From Paracoccaceae bacterium (GTDB taxonomy: Bacteria; Pseudomonadota; Alphaproteobacteria; Rhodobacterales; Rhodobacteraceae): 52,634 bases of DNA. The position numbers and the translations under genes were made by a program. The stretch is from the NCBI GenBank assembly GCA_902631295.1, contig CACOXV010000012.1:1-52634 (forward strand). The letters run 5' to 3'. The notes beneath the pieces were generated by a model that was given only the letters and a program-made list of their open reading frames with translations, had not been told where the DNA came from and searched no databases. The stretch's first letter is position 1. Each line of letters opens with the position of its first letter. This document shows, in pieces, positions 50,539 through 52,634 of the stretch.

Positions 50539-52386
50539 TTACTTAAGTTTCAAACCTATCGTAATTAAGTCTTTAGAAAACTGCAGGCTGTCAGATGGCA
50601 TCTCTCCGTCGAGAATTCTTGCCTGCTCGAACAATACCCGGCATAGAGATTTTTGAGTTTCCGAAGGAAGCGCTGGTAGCTTTTTTATTAAGTCATGGTT
50701 AGTGTTAATTTCCAATATTTTTTTACTACCCTCAAAGTCTGGGTTTTGAGCTTTGAGGATTCTTTCTAAATTATAATCTAATCCACCTTCACCAGCTACC
50801 AGGCGCACAGGGCTATCAACAAGATTGTTAGAAGCTTTTACATCCTCCACCATCTCACCAAGGCATTCCTTTATGATGGGTGAATAAGTTTCATCGGCGT
50901 TCTTGGTCTCTTCAACGTCCTCATCCTTAACGTCACCAAGTTTTGTGATATCGTATTTTTCTCGCGATATAGATAGAAAGTTTTTTTCCTGGAAGCTTCT
51001 CATTTGCGAAGTCCAAAATGCGTCAATAGGGTCCGTCATAAGCAAAACATCAATACCTTTCGCTTTGAAGCCTTCAAGATGCGGACTTGACTGAGCTTGT
51101 GCTAAAGTATCTGCGGTTAAAACGTATATTTTATCCTGCCCATCAACCATGGAATCAATGTAACTTTGGAGTGTTATTAATTTGTCCTCTTTTAGCGAAT
51201 GTACCTTTATAATTTCCGCTATTTTGTCCTTATTTTCTAAGTCTTCGTATAGGCCTTCTTTTAAGACTTTACCAAATTGCTCCCAGAAAGCATCGTAGGC
51301 TTCTTCATCTTTTTTTAATCGTTTTTTTAGTTCGGAAAGAACACGCTTTGTCAGTGACTTTGAAATTTTCTTTAACACAGGATTATTTTGGACCATTTCC
51401 CGACTTACATTGAGGTCTAAACTTGTGGTGTCCAGAATACCTTTGATAAATCTAAGCCAAGTGGGAATAACACCTTCTAAATCGTTACTAATGAAAACCC
51501 TGTTTATATACAGATTGATCTTTGTTTTCCGTTCTGGATCAAATAGATCAAAGGGAGCTGTTTTCGGAATGAATAGAAGATTAGTAAATTCTAATGTGCC
51601 CTCGGACTTATTGTGTAAGGTTGCAAATGGTTCGTCAAAAGCCCCAAAGGTTGAATTGTAAAATTCCTTATATTCTTCTTTGGAAATTTCAGAGGCTGCC
51701 TTCGTCCATATCGCTGTCGCACTGTTTACTTGTTCAATTTCTCCGTCGGCTTCTTTAATATTAATTGGGAAACTAATGTGGTCAGAATATTTTTTTATAA
51801 GTCCTTTAATTTTGTCAGGATCAGCAAATTCTTTGGCGTCTTTTTTGAGGGATAATCTTATTTTCGTTCCTGCAGCTTGCTCTTCTTCAGAGGTGCTGAT
51901 CGAGAAACCACTTTGTCCATCACTTTCCCACGAATTACATTGGGTGTCACCAGCTTTTCTACTAACTACTTCCACCTTATCTGCTACCATAAAGGCAGAG
52001 TAGAAGCCCACGCCAAATTGTCCAATTAAGGTTTTTGCTGCATCTTTGGAGTTTTCCTCTCCCTCCATTTCTTTCAAGAAGGCTGATGTCCCTGATTTAG
52101 CAATCGTTCCTAATGTTTCAGCGAGCTCGGCTTCATTAAGTCCTATGCCGGTATCAGTAATCTCAATTATTTTCTTCTTTTTATTTACGATGATTTCAAT
52201 ACTATCTGCTTCGATGTTCAAAATAGATGGATCTGTTTGCCCTAAGAATTTTCTTTTTTGGATAGCATCTGATGCGTTAGATAATAGTTCCCTTAAAAAA
52301 ATATCCCGCTCTGAATACAGTGAGTTAATGACAATATTTAGTATCTTGCCTGTGTCAGCTTCAAATGTTTGCGTATAATTACTCAT
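50539..52386 (-). CDS. htpG: molecular chaperone HtpG (Hsp90)
   Basis: A 615-residue Hsp90 homologue. The ATPase domain shows the catalytic Glu and Asn in RELLSNASDAI (E33, N37 from the chosen start), ITDTGIGLNEAEL, TLGTIAKSGTSAF and LIGQFGVGFYSAFMVAD. The middle domain has FIPKTAPFDLF, YINRVFIS and SLDLNVSREMVQNN. The C-terminal dimerisation domain is present. The ATG at 52386 is chosen because GAGGAG lies 6 bases upstream and homologues start near it; the longer ORF start at 52437 falls inside the likely heat-shock promoter. It is a cytosolic stress chaperone, encoded alone. Confidence 0.97.
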   Translation of the reverse strand: MSNYTQTFEADTGKILNIVINSLYSERDIFLRELLSNASDAIQKRKFLGQTDPSILNIEADSIEIIVNKKKKIIEITDTGIGLNEAELAETLGTIAKSGTSAFLKEMEGEENSKDAAKTLIGQFGVGFYSAFMVADKVEVVSRKAGDTQCNSWESDGQSGFSISTSEEEQAAGTKIRLSLKKDAKEFADPDKIKGLIKKYSDHISFPINIKEADGEIEQVNSATAIWTKAASEISKEEYKEFYNSTFGAFDEPFATLHNKSEGTLEFTNLLFIPKTAPFDLFDPERKTKINLYINRVFISNDLEGVIPTWLRFIKGILDTTSLDLNVSREMVQNNPVLKKISKSLTKRVLSELKKRLKKDEEAYDAFWEQFGKVLKEGLYEDLENKDKIAEIIKVHSLKEDKLITLQSYIDSMVDGQDKIYVLTADTLAQAQSSPHLEGFKAKGIDVLLMTDPIDAFWTSQMRSFQEKNFLSISREKYDITKLGDVKDEDVEETKNADETYSPIIKECLGEMVEDVKASNNLVDSPVRLVAGEGGLDYNLERILKAQNPDFEGSKKILEINTNHDLIKKLPALPSETQKSLCRVLFEQARILDGEMPSDSLQFSKDLITIGLKLK

Positions 52387-52410
52387 TCTATTCTCCTCGC
52401 CATCTGATTG

Positions 52411-52438
52411 AGCTATGTACTCTTTTTTTATTTTCAAG
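52411..52438 (-). promoter_or_regulatory. RpoH (sigma-32)-type promoter of htpG
   Basis: Read on the minus strand, CTTGAAA (52438-52432) is a consensus heat-shock -35 box. After CTTG and 17 bases comes CATAGCT (52417-52411), matching four of the six fixed positions of the alphaproteobacterial RpoH -10 pattern CYTATnT. Transcription would begin about 7 bases further, leaving a leader of roughly 20 bases that contains the GAGGAG ribosome-binding site. Heat-shock control is known for htpG in general and the match supports it here. Confidence 0.6.
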
Positions 52439-52548
52439 AGATACGCAAAATCTGATTAACTAGTTTAATCATTGATATTTTAATAATTACCTCAGCAGTA
52501 GTCGACTTTTAGTTTTTGCAACTAAATATAAACTGTAAGAGCCAGAGC

Positions 52549-52634
52549 ATGGCCGTGGATTTAAGTATGAAAAACCTGCACAACGAAAATAATGCAAAGC
52601 ATTTGCCAGTAAGCTCCTTGGCGCGTTCTACACT
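52549..52634 (+). CDS. start of an ORF cut by the right edge
   Basis: An ATG at 52549 (with a second at 52567) opens a frame of 28 codons to the window end without a stop. The product begins MAVDLSMKNLHNENN and is followed by AKHLPVSSLARST. It is divergent from htpG. No strong ribosome-binding site is visible; AAGAG lies about 10 bases upstream. Too little is present to recognise a family, so it may be a real gene start or chance. Confidence 0.35.
   Translation, partial: MAVDLSMKNLHNENNAKHLPVSSLARST

Noticed and set aside
1-52634. CRISPR arrays, tRNA or rRNA genes, insertion sequences, phage genes
   Set aside because: No regularly spaced repeats, no cloverleaf-like sequences in the gaps, and no transposase, integrase or structural phage proteins were seen on either strand.

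Overview
The window reads as a gene-dense, AT-rich chromosomal segment of a Gram-negative bacterium, most likely a marine alphaproteobacterium of the Rhodobacterales type. This is inferred from gene content: a TRAP transporter, a heme TonB receptor with HmuTUV and an ExbB-ExbD-ExbD-TonB set, a dimethylglycine dehydrogenase-like FAD/GcvT protein, and many 4-bp ATGA gene overlaps. I saw no rRNA, tRNA, CRISPR array, insertion sequence or phage gene. No stretch longer than about 300 bases lacks a gene.

Region 1 (1-13243) is a catabolic island. A minus-strand run (UPF0261/Tm-1-like protein, metallo-beta-lactamase-fold hydrolase, class III aminotransferase, IclR regulator) diverges from a plus-strand run: aldehyde dehydrogenase, ferredoxin-reductase-like flavoprotein, HpaF, HpaE, HpaD, aromatic-L-amino-acid decarboxylase, HpaG-like and HpaH-like. 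The hpa genes encode meta-cleavage of homoprotocatechuate (3,4-dihydroxyphenylacetate). The decarboxylase inside the operon, with the aminotransferase and aldehyde dehydrogenase nearby, suggests a route DOPA or tyrosine -> amine -> arylacetaldehyde -> arylacetate -> ring cleavage. A perfect 17-bp inverted repeat lies in the IclR/ALDH divergent promoter.

Region 2 (13339-23286) is mixed. It holds a GH1 glycosidase, a SnoaL-like protein, an HD-domain protein preceded by a truncated gene tail, an AttEFGH-like ABC exporter with a lipocalin-like partner, an SGNH hydrolase, a transaldolase-family protein, a DUF475 membrane protein and a decayed gene fragment.

Region 3 (23289-34776) is transport. 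A TRAP dctPQM operon on the minus strand has a stem-loop after dctP and a palindrome in its promoter. Next come hmuTUV, also minus, led by a 66-codon unknown ORF coupled to hmuT. Divergent from these is a plus operon: heme-type TonB receptor, small secreted protein, ExbB, two ExbDs and TonB. The second ExbD has Asn where ExbD normally has its essential membrane Asp.

Region 4 (35056-43248) carries a methyltransferase, aminotransferase, ornithine-cyclodeaminase-like and threonine-dehydratase-like enzymes, a four-helix membrane protein, the 3' stub of an ABC permease, a choline-kinase-like phosphotransferase and a dimethylglycine-dehydrogenase-like protein. This is probably amino-acid or methylated-amine metabolism, but the substrate is not readable from sequence.

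Region 5 (43409-52634) has an EamA exporter, a minus-strand series (carbamoylase/allantoate-amidohydrolase-like, isopenicillin-N-synthase-like oxygenase, aldehyde dehydrogenase, M20 deacetylase), an HxlR regulator, htpG with a heat-shock-type promoter, and the start of a further plus-strand ORF cut by the window edge.

Starts were reassigned wherever a ribosome-binding site, a coupled overlap or family length pointed to a codon other than the longest-ORF start. All functional calls rest on reading motifs by eye; no database search was run.
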